64,000 nucleotides of DNA from JANSWY01 sp965267245 (GCA_965267245.1 OZ253939.1:496001-560000), one strand, 5' to 3'; shown: positions 51,107 through 60,462, counted from the first letter of the stretch. A program made the numbers and translations. The notes: generated from the letters alone by a model not told the origin.

Positions 51107-52763
51107 GAAATTGATAAAATATAGTTGGGTTACTGTTGTCCTGATACTAGCGGGTTTTATGTTGCAAGCACAGGATGATCCTACATGGGAATCAGATGGT
51201 GAGATCAATGATGCTGAAATTGTCATTGAAAAAGATAAAGTGTTGGAGCTGCCATCGTTTCAAAGATTATTCAGTAAAATCCCGAATGAAGACCTCAAGA
51301 CTTCTCCACTGAAGGTGGATTTTGAGATCAAGAACCTCAATTTTTCACCCTCCACTCAACCAAAAAGTCTTAGGATCTATAAAGTGAAAACTGAGCCACT
51401 GGAGAAACTATACAATGGTCAGTTCAAGCTTGGTTATGGGAATTTTGCTTCTCCTTTAGTGGATGTTTCGTATTCCAATAAAAGGCATGAGCAGGTGAGC
51501 TTTGGTGCTAATTTGAAACATGAGTCCTTTGGTAAGGGGCCGGTAGATGAAAAGAACAGTGCCTCAGGACAAACTGGTATTGGTTTATTCGGTAAGTATC
51601 TAGGAGAGAACATAACTTTGAAAGGTGGAGTAGATTACAGCAACCTGTTTAATCATTATTATGGCTACAGTAACCTGGAAATTCCATTGAAGGATACCAT
51701 TAATGTTTCCTACAACTCTGTAGGGGTAAATGGGAGCGTGTATGGAAGTAATCTGGACTTGCCAGTGAGGTATCAGTTAGATATTGGTTACAGGTATACT
51801 ACTAATTCAAATGAAGCTACAGAAAGTTTGTTCAATGTTTCAGGGAATTTTGATGTCAATGTAACGGACGGGATTTCTTTAATTACTAAGGTGGATGTCA
51901 ATAATGGCCAATACAATGATGTTTCAGTAGATTCACAAAGGACATTGATAAATTTTAGTCCTCAATTGAGGTTTTCATATTCTTCCTTCTTGATTCACGC
52001 AGGCTTTAATCTGGCTCTTGAGGATGCAGACGAAAGTACTACTTCATTTTATCCTGTTATCAATCTGATCTATCCGATTGTCGATGGGGTTCAGTTATTT
52101 GGTGGTATATCAGGAAAGAAAACTTTCGTGAGTTATTACCAGGTTCTTCAAGAAAATAATTGGATCCAGGACGACCTGGATATTAGAAATTTGAATCAAA
52201 AATTTCAGTTGAATGGAGGCATTCAGGCAAAGGTGGGTGAGAGTTTAAGCAGCACGGCAGGATTTGAAACTAATGTATATGAAAACATGGGTTTCTTTGT
52301 GAATAGTCAACCAGATAGTTCCCAATTCAATATTTTATATGATAGTGGGGCAAACACGAATGTCTTTAAGCTTTACGCTAATTTGGATCTAACAGTTAGT
52401 GATGAGTTTTCATTGGCGAGTGAATTAAGCTACTTTGTATATGATACTGATCAGTTGCCTAACGCATGGCACAGACCATCATTTGTTTTGAAGTTATCAG
52501 GAAACTTATTGTTATTCGATAAACTTAGCATTAAACCAGGTGTTCAGGTTTTTAGTGGAATTGAAGGTTATAATGAGGCTTCTATGGTTTCCAGAAAGTT
52601 AGATTCTTTCGCCAATTTAGGCCTTGATATTGATTATTATTTGTCACCAAGGGCTTTAATATTTGTTCAGCTTGACAACCTGTTAAATGCTGAAAATCAA
52701 TATTTTATGAATTACCCTTCCAGGGGGACCACATTCAAATTAGGATTTGGGTATGCTTTCTGA
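51099..52763 (+). CDS. Outer-membrane beta-barrel protein
   Basis: 554 residues from ATG 51099; an open frame reaches back to 51039, but the signal peptide MNKKLIKYSWVTVVLILAG starts here. A periplasmic lead (about 25-110) is followed by many alternating strands ending in aromatic residues (GQFKLGYGNFASPLVDVSYS, VRYQLDIGYRYTTNSN), and the last strand ends GFGYAF, a good barrel signal. There is no plug domain, so it is not a full TonB-dependent transporter. It overlaps the TPR gene by 8 bases and is likely its partner. Confidence 0.83.
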   Translation: MNKKLIKYSWVTVVLILAGFMLQAQDDPTWESDGEINDAEIVIEKDKVLELPSFQRLFSKIPNEDLKTSPLKVDFEIKNLNFSPSTQPKSLRIYKVKTEPLEKLYNGQFKLGYGNFASPLVDVSYSNKRHEQVSFGANLKHESFGKGPVDEKNSASGQTGIGLFGKYLGENITLKGGVDYSNLFNHYYGYSNLEIPLKDTINVSYNSVGVNGSVYGSNLDLPVRYQLDIGYRYTTNSNEATESLFNVSGNFDVNVTDGISLITKVDVNNGQYNDVSVDSQRTLINFSPQLRFSYSSFLIHAGFNLALEDADESTTSFYPVINLIYPIVDGVQLFGGISGKKTFVSYYQVLQENNWIQDDLDIRNLNQKFQLNGGIQAKVGESLSSTAGFETNVYENMGFFVNSQPDSSQFNILYDSGANTNVFKLYANLDLTVSDEFSLASELSYFVYDTDQLPNAWHRPSFVLKLSGNLLLFDKLSIKPGVQVFSGIEGYNEASMVSRKLDSFANLGLDIDYYLSPRALIFVQLDNLLNAENQYFMNYPSRGTTFKLGFGYAF

Positions 52764-52846
52764 TATAGAAAATGCATAACTAAACTATTTTTCCCTATAT
52801 TTATCGCGGAATATGCAAACGGAACATTTCCCAATTTAGACCAAAT

Positions 52847-52876
52847 GTGCTTGCTTTAAGCACTTAAGATTTTTGC
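52847..52876 (+). terminator. Possible terminator after the barrel gene
   Basis: GTGCTT, 5-base loop, AAGCAC (52847-52863), followed by TTAAGATTTTT. The stem is short (6 bp) and the T run interrupted, so termination may be weak. Confidence 0.4.
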
Positions 52877-52898
52877 TAATTAAAATTCTAAGTTAAGA

Positions 52899-54038
52899 AT
52901 GGCTGAGGATAAATTCGATAACGAAAACGACGAAAACGAAGAGTTTGATGATGATGATTTCGGCTTGCCGGATCTTGAGTATGATGCGTTAGACGATGAC
53001 GATGAAGAAGAGGAAATTCAGGTAGCGTCTGATAGCGATGAAGACACTGATGATGACAATCTCTTTGAAATTGACGATAGTGAGGATGAGCCCGAGGCTC
53101 CAGAAGAGGAAGAAAGTCCAATAGAAGAACCTGTTGCTGCAGATGATTCAGATGATCCATTTGAATCTGATTTTGGTGAAGAAGACATTCAGTTAGACGA
53201 GCCTGATTTTGATTCAATTGATGCTGATGCCTCTGCGGATTCTGACGATTTTGAAGGAATATTAGAAGCTGATGAATCAGACCTTGGGGATGATTTTGAA
53301 GCAGAGTTTGAAGTGGATGATAACGGAGATGCTGATCCTAACATGGGTGAGACAGAATCCAGCGAAGGAGTTTTCGATACTGCTGAAATGTCATTTGAAT
53401 CAGATGAAGATTACTCTGATTTCGATAGTGATGGTGATGATGGTGGTGATTCATTCTATGATGACAATGAATTTGTACCAAGTTCTGGAGATGACAATAC
53501 TGGTGGATTCACTAAATACATTGTAATTGGTGTGGCTGTGATTGTCATGTTGGGAATTGGGTTTATTGGTTACAAAAGCTTTTTTGGAGGAGATGAGGAA
53601 GAGAAACCTGTAGCGAGTAAAACTAAGAAGAAGCCAGTTCCAAAGAAGAAAACTCCGGTGAAAAAGGAAACAACACCTACTACAACACCGAAGGAGGAGC
53701 CGGTTAAGCAACAACCTGTTCAGGCGGATCCAGATCCAATCGAAACAGTTCCAGTAGCTACGGCCACTCAGGTTCCGGCAGGTACTATTTCTAAAATGAC
53801 AGGACAAAACGGTAAGGTTTATATTGTTATTGCCAGTTTTATTGATGAGGACCTTTGCAATGATTATGCAAACCAATTATCTAAAGAAGGTAAAAGCCCA
53901 TACATAATTCCACCATTTAAGGATTACAAGTTTTATAGACTTGGTATTGCCGAGTTTGAGACTTTTACAAGTGCTTCGGCAAATATCGATTCTTATCGTT
54001 CTGAGTACGGTCAGGATGTTTGGGCGTTGAAATATTAA
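52899..54038 (+). CDS. Highly acidic membrane protein with C-terminal SPOR domain
   Basis: 379 residues. Residues 1-200 are an extremely Asp/Glu/Ser-rich, probably disordered cytoplasmic region. One membrane helix (about 206-226, YIVIGVAVIVMLGIGFIGY) follows. The periplasmic linker is Lys/Pro/Thr-rich (KTKKKPVPKKKTPVKKET), and a SPOR domain (about 305-379) begins GKVYIVIASFIDEDLCNDYA. SPOR domains bind denuded septal murein, so a cell-division or envelope role is likely. The long acidic arm is unusual. The gene is followed 63 bp later by exbB. Confidence 0.87.
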   Translation: MAEDKFDNENDENEEFDDDDFGLPDLEYDALDDDDEEEEIQVASDSDEDTDDDNLFEIDDSEDEPEAPEEEESPIEEPVAADDSDDPFESDFGEEDIQLDEPDFDSIDADASADSDDFEGILEADESDLGDDFEAEFEVDDNGDADPNMGETESSEGVFDTAEMSFESDEDYSDFDSDGDDGGDSFYDDNEFVPSSGDDNTGGFTKYIVIGVAVIVMLGIGFIGYKSFFGGDEEEKPVASKTKKKPVPKKKTPVKKETTPTTTPKEEPVKQQPVQADPDPIETVPVATATQVPAGTISKMTGQNGKVYIVIASFIDEDLCNDYANQLSKEGKSPYIIPPFKDYKFYRLGIAEFETFTSASANIDSYRSEYGQDVWALKY

Positions 54039-54101
54039 TGAGTGGTGCAATCTTTTAAATACTGTATCGTTACAGTGTTTGAAAGTGAATAATTTGCTGT
54101 T

Positions 54102-54779
54102 ATGCTATTACAAATTGCCACTACCGGTGCTGAGAATCTGGTAGAAAATTCAAAAGAAACTATAACAATTTTTAGCCTCCTTCTTAAAGGAGGCTATATG
54201 ATTATACCCATTTTGATCCTTTGGATTGCTGGAGTTTACATTTTTGTGGAACGTGTATTGACCATTAGGAATGCCTCTAAGACTCCTGAAAACTTCCGGG
54301 AGGAGATCAGAATGAAAGTGAAGCACGGAGACATATCCGGAGCGAAACTATTATGCGCACAGGTTGGTACTCCGATTGCGAAAATGATAGAAAAAGGGAT
54401 CTCTCGCATAGGTAGTCCGTTAAAGAATATTGAGGTTTCCATTGAGAACATCGGAAAGATAGAAATCTATAAGCTGGAGAAACATCTCAGTTTACTGGCT
54501 ACAATCTCTGGAGCTGCGCCTATGATAGGCTTCCTGGGAACGGTAACTGGTATGATCCAGGCATTTATTTCTATTGCACAGGAAGAAGGAGCTGTAAGTC
54601 CAAAATTATTGTCTAGTGGTATCTATGAGGCCATGGTAACAACAGCTGCTGGCTTATTCGTTGGCATTCTGGCTTATCTAGGATACAATTACCTGGTTGC
54701 CAGGGTACAGAAAGTAATCCATACCATGGAGTACAACTCCATTGATTTCATTGATTTACTTCAAGAACCACAGAAATGA
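54102..54779 (+). CDS. exbB: ExbB/TolQ/MotA-family proton channel protein
   Basis: 225 residues with three membrane helices (about 30-50, 131-153, 177-200). The cytoplasmic loop carries GTPIAKMIEKGISRIG, and the core helices read TISGAAPMIGFLGTVTGMI and MVTTAAGLFVGILAYLGYN, signature segments of ExbB/TolQ. It forms the proton channel with ExbD. ExbB, ExbD and the TonB-like protein follow one another with overlaps of 4 bp and 1 bp. Confidence 0.93.
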   Translation: MLLQIATTGAENLVENSKETITIFSLLLKGGYMIIPILILWIAGVYIFVERVLTIRNASKTPENFREEIRMKVKHGDISGAKLLCAQVGTPIAKMIEKGISRIGSPLKNIEVSIENIGKIEIYKLEKHLSLLATISGAAPMIGFLGTVTGMIQAFISIAQEEGAVSPKLLSSGIYEAMVTTAAGLFVGILAYLGYNYLVARVQKVIHTMEYNSIDFIDLLQEPQK

Positions 54780-55165
54780 ATTTAAAATCCAAACATAAAA
54801 TAGAGGCGGCATTCAGTATGTCCTCTATGACGGATGTTATATTCCTGTTACTGATTTTCTTCATGTTAACTGCTTCATTTATTACGCCTTCAGGGCTGCC
54901 AGTCAATTTGCCTACAAGTAAGTCTTCCAACATTGTGATGCAGAAAGTGAGCGTTACCATTTCCAAGGACCTGCAATACTATGTGAACGATAAAAAGATT
55001 TCCTCTAATAGATTAGAAATGGAGTTGAGAAATTCGTTTGAAGGAAAAGAAGGACTTGTAGTGTTGCACTGTGACAAAGCTGTACCAGTAGAAGAACTTG
55101 TGAAAGTGGCAAGTATAGCCACAAGCCTTGAAGCGAAAGTTTCTATTGCCACAAAACCTAATTAA
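54776..55165 (+). CDS. exbD: ExbD/TolR-family protein
   Basis: 129 residues. One N-terminal membrane helix (about 19-38) contains the proton-carrying Asp20 (SMTDVIFLLLIFFMLTASF). A periplasmic domain (about 45-129; KVSVTISKDLQYYVNDKKIS, VVLHCDKAVPVEEL) follows. Start overlaps the exbB stop (ATGA). Works with ExbB to energise TonB or Tol proteins. Confidence 0.93.
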   Translation: MNLKSKHKIEAAFSMSSMTDVIFLLLIFFMLTASFITPSGLPVNLPTSKSSNIVMQKVSVTISKDLQYYVNDKKISSNRLEMELRNSFEGKEGLVVLHCDKAVPVEELVKVASIATSLEAKVSIATKPN

Positions 55166-56001
55166 TGATGGATCAGGAGCAAAAGAAAAAAAGGATGGCG
55201 ATTGGCATATCTCTAGGTGTGCATGGAAGCCTTTTGCTCTTATTCATTCTAATATTAGCCTGGAAAGAACCAAATCCCCCAATTCCAGAATACGGTATTG
55301 AATTGAATTTTGGACTTAGCGACGAAGGAAACGGCGATATTCAACCAGAAACAACTACCGTAAACGAGCAGACACAAGAAGACTCTCAGGATATAGAGAC
55401 GGTTGAAAGTGAAAATACTGAAAGCGAGAATGCTGATGACGCTGTAGAAGACCCGATTCAGGAATCATCCGAAAGTACTGATCAACAAGACGTCTCAGAT
55501 GCTGAGAGTCCTGATGTAGTAGAACAGGTTGAAGAAAATACTGATGTCGAGAATAACCCAGACCAAACTAATTCTTCTGAAAGTACCAGTAGCGCTACCG
55601 ACAATGAACAGACAGAAGATAACGCTCACGATTCCCAGGGTGATACTGAATCAGAAGAGGGAGATCAGGGGAGTGAAGAAGGAGAAATAAATCAGGATGC
55701 ATTATATCCAGGTGAAACAGGAAGTGCCAATGGTGCTAGTTTAGAAATGGCAGGTTGGAACTGGGACTTCCTTCCCAAACCAAATGATCCAACACAAGAA
55801 AGTGGAAAAATCGTATTTCAGATCACCATTGATGATGAAGGTTACATCACCCGAATTATAACCCTGGAGAAAACAGTTACCCCATCGGTTGAGAAAATCT
55901 ATCGAGATGCAGTACAAGAGCTTACATTCAGTAAAAAGTCTGACTATAAGCCAGCAGCCTTCTCCACGGGAAAGATCACGTTTATCATAAAAGCTAATTA
56001 A
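55165..56001 (+). CDS. TonB-like protein with acidic linker
   Basis: 278 residues. One N-terminal membrane helix (about 10-29, AIGISLGVHGSLLLLFILIL) is followed by a periplasmic linker of about 120 residues made mostly of Glu, Asp, Ser, Thr and Gln rather than the usual Pro/Lys. A short C-terminal TonB/TolA-like domain follows (about 205-278; SGKIVFQITIDDEGYITRII, FSTGKITFIIKAN). It is third in the exbB-exbD set, so it should be the energised partner; which outer-membrane protein it contacts is unknown. Its ATG shares one base with the end of the exbD stop. Confidence 0.85.
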   Translation: MMDQEQKKKRMAIGISLGVHGSLLLLFILILAWKEPNPPIPEYGIELNFGLSDEGNGDIQPETTTVNEQTQEDSQDIETVESENTESENADDAVEDPIQESSESTDQQDVSDAESPDVVEQVEENTDVENNPDQTNSSESTSSATDNEQTEDNAHDSQGDTESEEGDQGSEEGEINQDALYPGETGSANGASLEMAGWNWDFLPKPNDPTQESGKIVFQITIDDEGYITRIITLEKTVTPSVEKIYRDAVQELTFSKKSDYKPAAFSTGKITFIIKAN

Positions 56002-56011
56002 TTAAAACTTT

Positions 56012-57298
56012 ATGCCAACAAGGGACTATCAGGAAACTCTGGATTTTCTGTATTCTCAATTACCCATGTATCAGCGGCAGGGAGCTTCTGCCTACAAAGC
56101 TGATCTCAATAACACAATTGCACTTTGTGAGTTTTGTGGTCATCCGGAAAATTCTTTCAAATCAATTCATATAGCTGGTACCAATGGTAAGGGAACTACT
56201 GCTCATACAATTGCTTCCATTCTACAGGAAGCTGGGTATAAAACCGGGTTATACACGTCACCTCATCTCAAAGATTTCAGGGAACGAATCAGGATTGACG
56301 GGAAAATGGTTCCAGAAGATTTTGTTGTCAATTTCACTGATCAACTTGAGACAGCTATTAATTCGATTAAACCCTCTTTTTTTGAAATTACGGTGTTAAT
56401 GGCCTTTGAATATTTTAAACAAGAGGAAGTTGATATAGCCATCATTGAAACGGGAATGGGGGGCAGGTTAGATAGCACCAATGTAATTACACCACTTGTA
56501 TCTGTCATCACGTCGATTGGATATGATCACATGCAATTTTTAGGCGAGACTTTGGAAGAGATTGCTGGTGAAAAAGCTGAGATCATAAAGCCCGGAGTAC
56601 CGGTGGTATTAGGAGATTTTGGAAATCAATCCGTTAAGGAAGTATTTTTCAGAAAAGCCATTTCAGTAGGTTCCGGCATCAATGACTTGTCATTTCAGTA
56701 TTCATTTAAAACATTTGATAACGGGAAACTCCAGGTATCTGGCCCAACAAAACTTGAAGCTGTAGAACCAGCCATAAAGGGTAAATACTATTTGAAGAAT
56801 TTACCGATTGCATTAGAAGCCATTTCTGAGCTAAAGAAACAGGGTTTCTCAATAAGTGAAAAAGCAATTATTCAAGGGTTGGAATCTGTGTTGGAAAATA
56901 CCGGATTAAAAGGAAGGTGGCAGCAACTTGGTAACGAACCAATAATAATAACTGACGTAGGCCATAATGAAGATGGGCTGAAATTCATTTCCACTCAATT
57001 GAGGACTTACAAATTCAATAACCTGCACCTGGTGTTAGGAACAGTTAGCGATAAAAACCTTTCAAAACTGTTTTCTTTTTTTCCAGCTGACGCATTTTAC
57101 TATTTTTGCCAGCCAGACGTCCCCAGAGGAATGCCAGTAGAGCAACTTGTCAAATTTGGAAAAGATCGTAACCTGCGTTTTAAGGCTTTAGAAAGTGTGA
57201 ATGAGGCAATAAGATCTGCTAAAAACGAAGCTGAGAAAGACGATCTGATATTTATTGGGGGAAGTACTTTTGTTGTTGCAGAAATTGAAGATTTGTGA
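56012..57298 (+). CDS. folC: Folylpolyglutamate synthase / dihydrofolate synthase
   Basis: 428 residues of a Mur-ligase-type enzyme. P-loop: HIAGTNGKGTTAHTIASIL. ETGMGGRLDSTNVI and SIGYDHMQFLGETLEEIAGE are family signatures, and TDVGHNEDG marks the C-terminal domain. It adds glutamate to (dihydro)pteroate or folates using ATP, in the cytoplasm. It follows the ExbBD set by 10 bp and overlaps trmB (GTGA). Confidence 0.94.
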   Translation: MPTRDYQETLDFLYSQLPMYQRQGASAYKADLNNTIALCEFCGHPENSFKSIHIAGTNGKGTTAHTIASILQEAGYKTGLYTSPHLKDFRERIRIDGKMVPEDFVVNFTDQLETAINSIKPSFFEITVLMAFEYFKQEEVDIAIIETGMGGRLDSTNVITPLVSVITSIGYDHMQFLGETLEEIAGEKAEIIKPGVPVVLGDFGNQSVKEVFFRKAISVGSGINDLSFQYSFKTFDNGKLQVSGPTKLEAVEPAIKGKYYLKNLPIALEAISELKKQGFSISEKAIIQGLESVLENTGLKGRWQQLGNEPIIITDVGHNEDGLKFISTQLRTYKFNNLHLVLGTVSDKNLSKLFSFFPADAFYYFCQPDVPRGMPVEQLVKFGKDRNLRFKALESVNEAIRSAKNEAEKDDLIFIGGSTFVVAEIEDL

Positions 57299-57957
57299 GG
57301 TCCAAGCTTAAGAGATTTGCTGAGAATGTGCACCGGGATAATATTCTGGAGCCGGGAAAAGATGTATATGAGAACATAAGGGGGAATTGGCATAAGCATT
57401 TCGAGAATGACAATCCTATCGTAGTGGAGCTTGGTTGTGGTAGAGGTGAATATACCATAGGGTTAGCTGATTACTATAGAGATCATAATTTTATAGGTGT
57501 TGATATAAAAGGTGACAGAATTTGGGTGGGAAGCACTCAGGCATTGGAACAAAAACTAACTAATGTAGCCTTTTTAAGAACCCACATACTAATGCTTGAG
57601 AAGTTTTTTGAACCTAATGAGGTTGCTGAAATATGGATCACTTTTCCAGATCCCAGACCTAAGAAGCGGGATATCAAAAGAAGGCTGACGAGTCCCAGGT
57701 TCATGAAAATGTATCAAAACATACTAAAAGAAGACGGCTGGATAAAATTTAAAACAGATAGCACTTCACTTTTTGAATACACGCTTGAGATCATAGAGCA
57801 AAAGGAAATCCTGGTGAAGGATAACTCTTATACTTTTGATCTTTATCAATCAGAATTTGTAGATGAGCATCATGGTATAAAAACGAAGTATGAACAAATC
57901 TTTTCAGAAAAAGGGGAGAAAATAAAGTACATGAAGTTCAGGTTTCCTAAGGACTAA
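57295..57957 (+). CDS. trmB: tRNA (guanine-N7-)-methyltransferase
   Basis: 220 residues. SAM-binding motif VVELGCGRGEYTIGLA, acidic motif FIGVDIKGDR, and the family mark WITFPDPRPKKR. It methylates G46 in tRNA variable loops. GTG start at 57295 overlaps the folC stop; the N-terminus (RSKLKRFAEN) fits the family, so the start is sound. Confidence 0.94.
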   Translation: MRSKLKRFAENVHRDNILEPGKDVYENIRGNWHKHFENDNPIVVELGCGRGEYTIGLADYYRDHNFIGVDIKGDRIWVGSTQALEQKLTNVAFLRTHILMLEKFFEPNEVAEIWITFPDPRPKKRDIKRRLTSPRFMKMYQNILKEDGWIKFKTDSTSLFEYTLEIIEQKEILVKDNSYTFDLYQSEFVDEHHGIKTKYEQIFSEKGEKIKYMKFRFPKD

Positions 57958-57993
57958 TGGATTGGAATAAGTTAATTTGAAGAAATTTTAGAG

Positions 57994-58947
57994 ATGAAAT
58001 TATCACTGGTCATAACAGTATATAACGAGGAAGACAATATTGAACCTTTGATACAAAAGATTGATGAATCTTTAGTGGGGTGGGATTACGAAGTGATTTT
58101 TGTGGATGATGGGTCCACAGATGCCACCAGAATGAAAGTCCAGCGGCATTCCAACAGTCGGATTAAGCTGGTAATGCTTAATAAGAATTATGGTCAAACG
58201 ACAGCCATGTCAGCAGGTATTGACCAGGCTCAAGGAGAGTATGTGATCACATTGGATGGAGACTTACAAAACGATCCAGGAGACATCCCTGAGATGGTAA
58301 GGAAATTGGAAGAGGATGATGTTGATGTGGTTGCTGGAATCCGGGCAAAAAGAAAAGATGGTATGTTGCTAAGGAAAGTACCTAGCAAAATAGCCAATGC
58401 CATGATCCGTAAACTAACTGGCGTATACCTCCATGATTATGGCTGTACCCTAAAGGTCTTTAGACAAGATATTGCTAAGAACCTGGGTTTATATGGAGAA
58501 TTACACCGATTCATTCCTGTTTTGGCGCAATTACAGGGTGCTCGATTGGCCGAAATGCCTGTCAGTCATCATCCAAGAATCCACGGGAAATCAAAATATG
58601 GACTGGGTAGAACATTCAAAGTAGTAAGTGATCTTATGCTGATGGTGTTCTTTCAGAAATACCTTCAGAAGCCAATGCATATTTTTGGTACAACCGGGAT
58701 AATCACCTTTATGGTTGGTTTTGTGATATCCGGTTATTTGGGTGTTTTAAAGATATTAGGTGAAGACATCTGGGGGAGACCTTTGCTTATTTTAGGTATT
58801 ACCCTATTGCTTGGCGGAATCCAATTGATTACCATTGGGTTGATTGCTGAACTGATTGTTCGCATCTATTTTGAAGCACAGGATAAAAAGACGTATCGGA
58901 TAAAATCTATTTTTATTGGAAAAGAAGAAGCGGAACAAGTATCTTAA
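57994..58947 (+). CDS. Family 2 glycosyltransferase (dolichol-phosphate-mannose-synthase-like) with membrane helices
   Basis: 317 residues. The GT2 domain (1-225) carries SLVITVYNEEDNIEPL, FVDDGSTD, the DxD-type LDGDLQNDPGDIPEM and HHPRIHGKSKYG. Two C-terminal membrane helices lie at about 232-252 and 267-292. The plan matches GT2 enzymes that move a sugar onto a polyprenyl phosphate carrier. The next gene, which overlaps it, encodes a flippase-like membrane protein, so the two probably handle a lipid-linked sugar at the inner membrane. Confidence 0.9.
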   Translation: MKLSLVITVYNEEDNIEPLIQKIDESLVGWDYEVIFVDDGSTDATRMKVQRHSNSRIKLVMLNKNYGQTTAMSAGIDQAQGEYVITLDGDLQNDPGDIPEMVRKLEEDDVDVVAGIRAKRKDGMLLRKVPSKIANAMIRKLTGVYLHDYGCTLKVFRQDIAKNLGLYGELHRFIPVLAQLQGARLAEMPVSHHPRIHGKSKYGLGRTFKVVSDLMLMVFFQKYLQKPMHIFGTTGIITFMVGFVISGYLGVLKILGEDIWGRPLLILGITLLLGGIQLITIGLIAELIVRIYFEAQDKKTYRIKSIFIGKEEAEQVS

Positions 58948-59788
58948 AACGGTTCTTAAGGCTCTCATTACTAGTGCAGCCATTTGGATTGTTGCTCAAA
59001 AAATAGACCTGGATAAGACACTTGAGAGTTTATCATCTGCAAATTTATGGTGGCTGTTCGTTGCGGCTTTTCTCTATTTAGTATCAAAAATCATTTCTTC
59101 TTTTCGCCTCAATCTGTATTTCAAAGATATCTCACTAGACATTGGCGAACGCTACAACCTTAGGTTATATCTAATTGGTATGTTTTACAACTTGTTTTTA
59201 CCAGGAGGAATTGGTGGCGATGGATATAAAATATACCTTCTCAATAATAGGTTTAAGACTCCTGTTAAACAATTGATTGGGGCAACATTGATTGATAGAA
59301 TTAGTGGTTTGATGGCACTGGTCTTACTGTTCCTGATTTTTCTTTTACTAATTCCATTAGAAGATATTTTAGGAGATTTTGCGATTTTATCGCCGATAGC
59401 TCTCCTAATCCTAATGCCAACTTACTACCTATTTTACAGGATATTTTTTAAAGCGTTTTTGAAATCCATCATTAAAACATCATTGCTTGCATTATTGGTC
59501 CAGGTTTTTCAGGTGCTCTGTGCATGGGTTGTATTAATGGCATTAGGAGTAAATGATAAATTTATTGAATATCAGGTTCTATTTTTGGTATCATCAGTTG
59601 TAGCTGTATTACCGCTAACGATAGGTGGAGTAGGAGCCAGGGAACTAACTTTTGTGCTTGGTTATGAATATTTGGGGGTTGATAAAAATGTAGCAGTTGC
59701 ATTCAGTTTGTTGTTTTTCCTGATTACTGCTTTTGTTTCATTGATTGGAGCATTTATTCGTCTTCCTGAGGAAGATTCTTGCCTTTAA
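58916..59788 (+). CDS. Membrane protein of the lysylphosphatidylglycerol synthase/flippase TM family
   Basis: 290 residues with about 7-8 membrane helices. It contains SFRLNLYFKD, the MFYNLFLPGGIGGDGYKIYL loop and LPLTIGGVGARE, typical of the PF03706/UPF0104 family (the membrane half of MprF and AglD-like proteins). The start is a TTG at 58916 within the glycosyltransferase gene (32-bp overlap), with a basic lead MEKKKRNKYLK. The family includes lipid flippases; the lipid here is unknown, but pairing with a GT2 enzyme points to a glycolipid. Confidence 0.85.
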   Translation: MEKKKRNKYLKTVLKALITSAAIWIVAQKIDLDKTLESLSSANLWWLFVAAFLYLVSKIISSFRLNLYFKDISLDIGERYNLRLYLIGMFYNLFLPGGIGGDGYKIYLLNNRFKTPVKQLIGATLIDRISGLMALVLLFLIFLLLIPLEDILGDFAILSPIALLILMPTYYLFYRIFFKAFLKSIIKTSLLALLVQVFQVLCAWVVLMALGVNDKFIEYQVLFLVSSVVAVLPLTIGGVGARELTFVLGYEYLGVDKNVAVAFSLLFFLITAFVSLIGAFIRLPEEDSCL

Positions 59789-59859
59789 ACTAAATTCCCA
59801 ATAGGATGCTTGATTAATTGCGAGGCATTATAGTGATTTGCACCAATAGAAAGGATCTT

Positions 59860-60462
59860 ATGCTAAAAATATTTGTAATTGTAGGGGAGATATCAAACTT
59901 AAGTGATGCCAGGTACTGTGCCGGTATGGGAGTAGATGTTTTAGGATTCAATGTTAACCCGGTAGAGGAGACCTGTGTAGACCCTGAAACACTGAATGAA
60001 ATTTCAGGTTGGGTAGCAGGTGTGGAATACATGGGAGATATATCTGGTCTTGCCTCACACCAGGCTACAGAAATCCTGAAGGATTATGATTTCAGTTTTA
60101 TTCTTTCCAATGACTTGTCAACATTAGAAGAAATTTCTGGGTATAAAAAAGTTCTGAAAATAGATATTGATTCAGAAGGCCAATTACAAAATCTTGAAGC
60201 CCTGATTTTGGGAGAATTTGATCTGGATTATGTGATCATTGATACACTCAATGAAAATTATGCTGCTATTCTGGATGGAATGAATATGTCAAATAGCAAG
60301 TTTAATATGATCAAGGCCTATGATCTCAATAAAGATAATGTTCAGGAGGCTGGGACCTTTGGTTATAACGGCATTTTTCTTAAAGGAACTGCAGAGATAA
60401 GACCAGGCTACAAAGATTATGATGAATTGGCCGATATCCTTGAAGTCCTTGAAATCGATTAA
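59860..60462 (+). CDS. TrpF-like (phosphoribosylanthranilate isomerase fold) protein with lost catalytic Cys
   Basis: 200 residues from ATG 59860; an open frame reaches a TTG at 59818, but the fold starts here. The first strand and loop KIFVIVGEISNLSDARYCAG align with the TrpF KICGITNLEDA region, with the catalytic Cys-Gly replaced by Gly-Glu. GVDVLGFNVNP matches the next TrpF strand. The C-terminus has FLKGTAEIRPGYKDYDEL, close to the TrpF phosphate-binding end. It is unlikely to be an active isomerase, and no trp genes are near. Function unknown. Confidence 0.72.
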   Translation: MLKIFVIVGEISNLSDARYCAGMGVDVLGFNVNPVEETCVDPETLNEISGWVAGVEYMGDISGLASHQATEILKDYDFSFILSNDLSTLEEISGYKKVLKIDIDSEGQLQNLEALILGEFDLDYVIIDTLNENYAAILDGMNMSNSKFNMIKAYDLNKDNVQEAGTFGYNGIFLKGTAEIRPGYKDYDELADILEVLEID

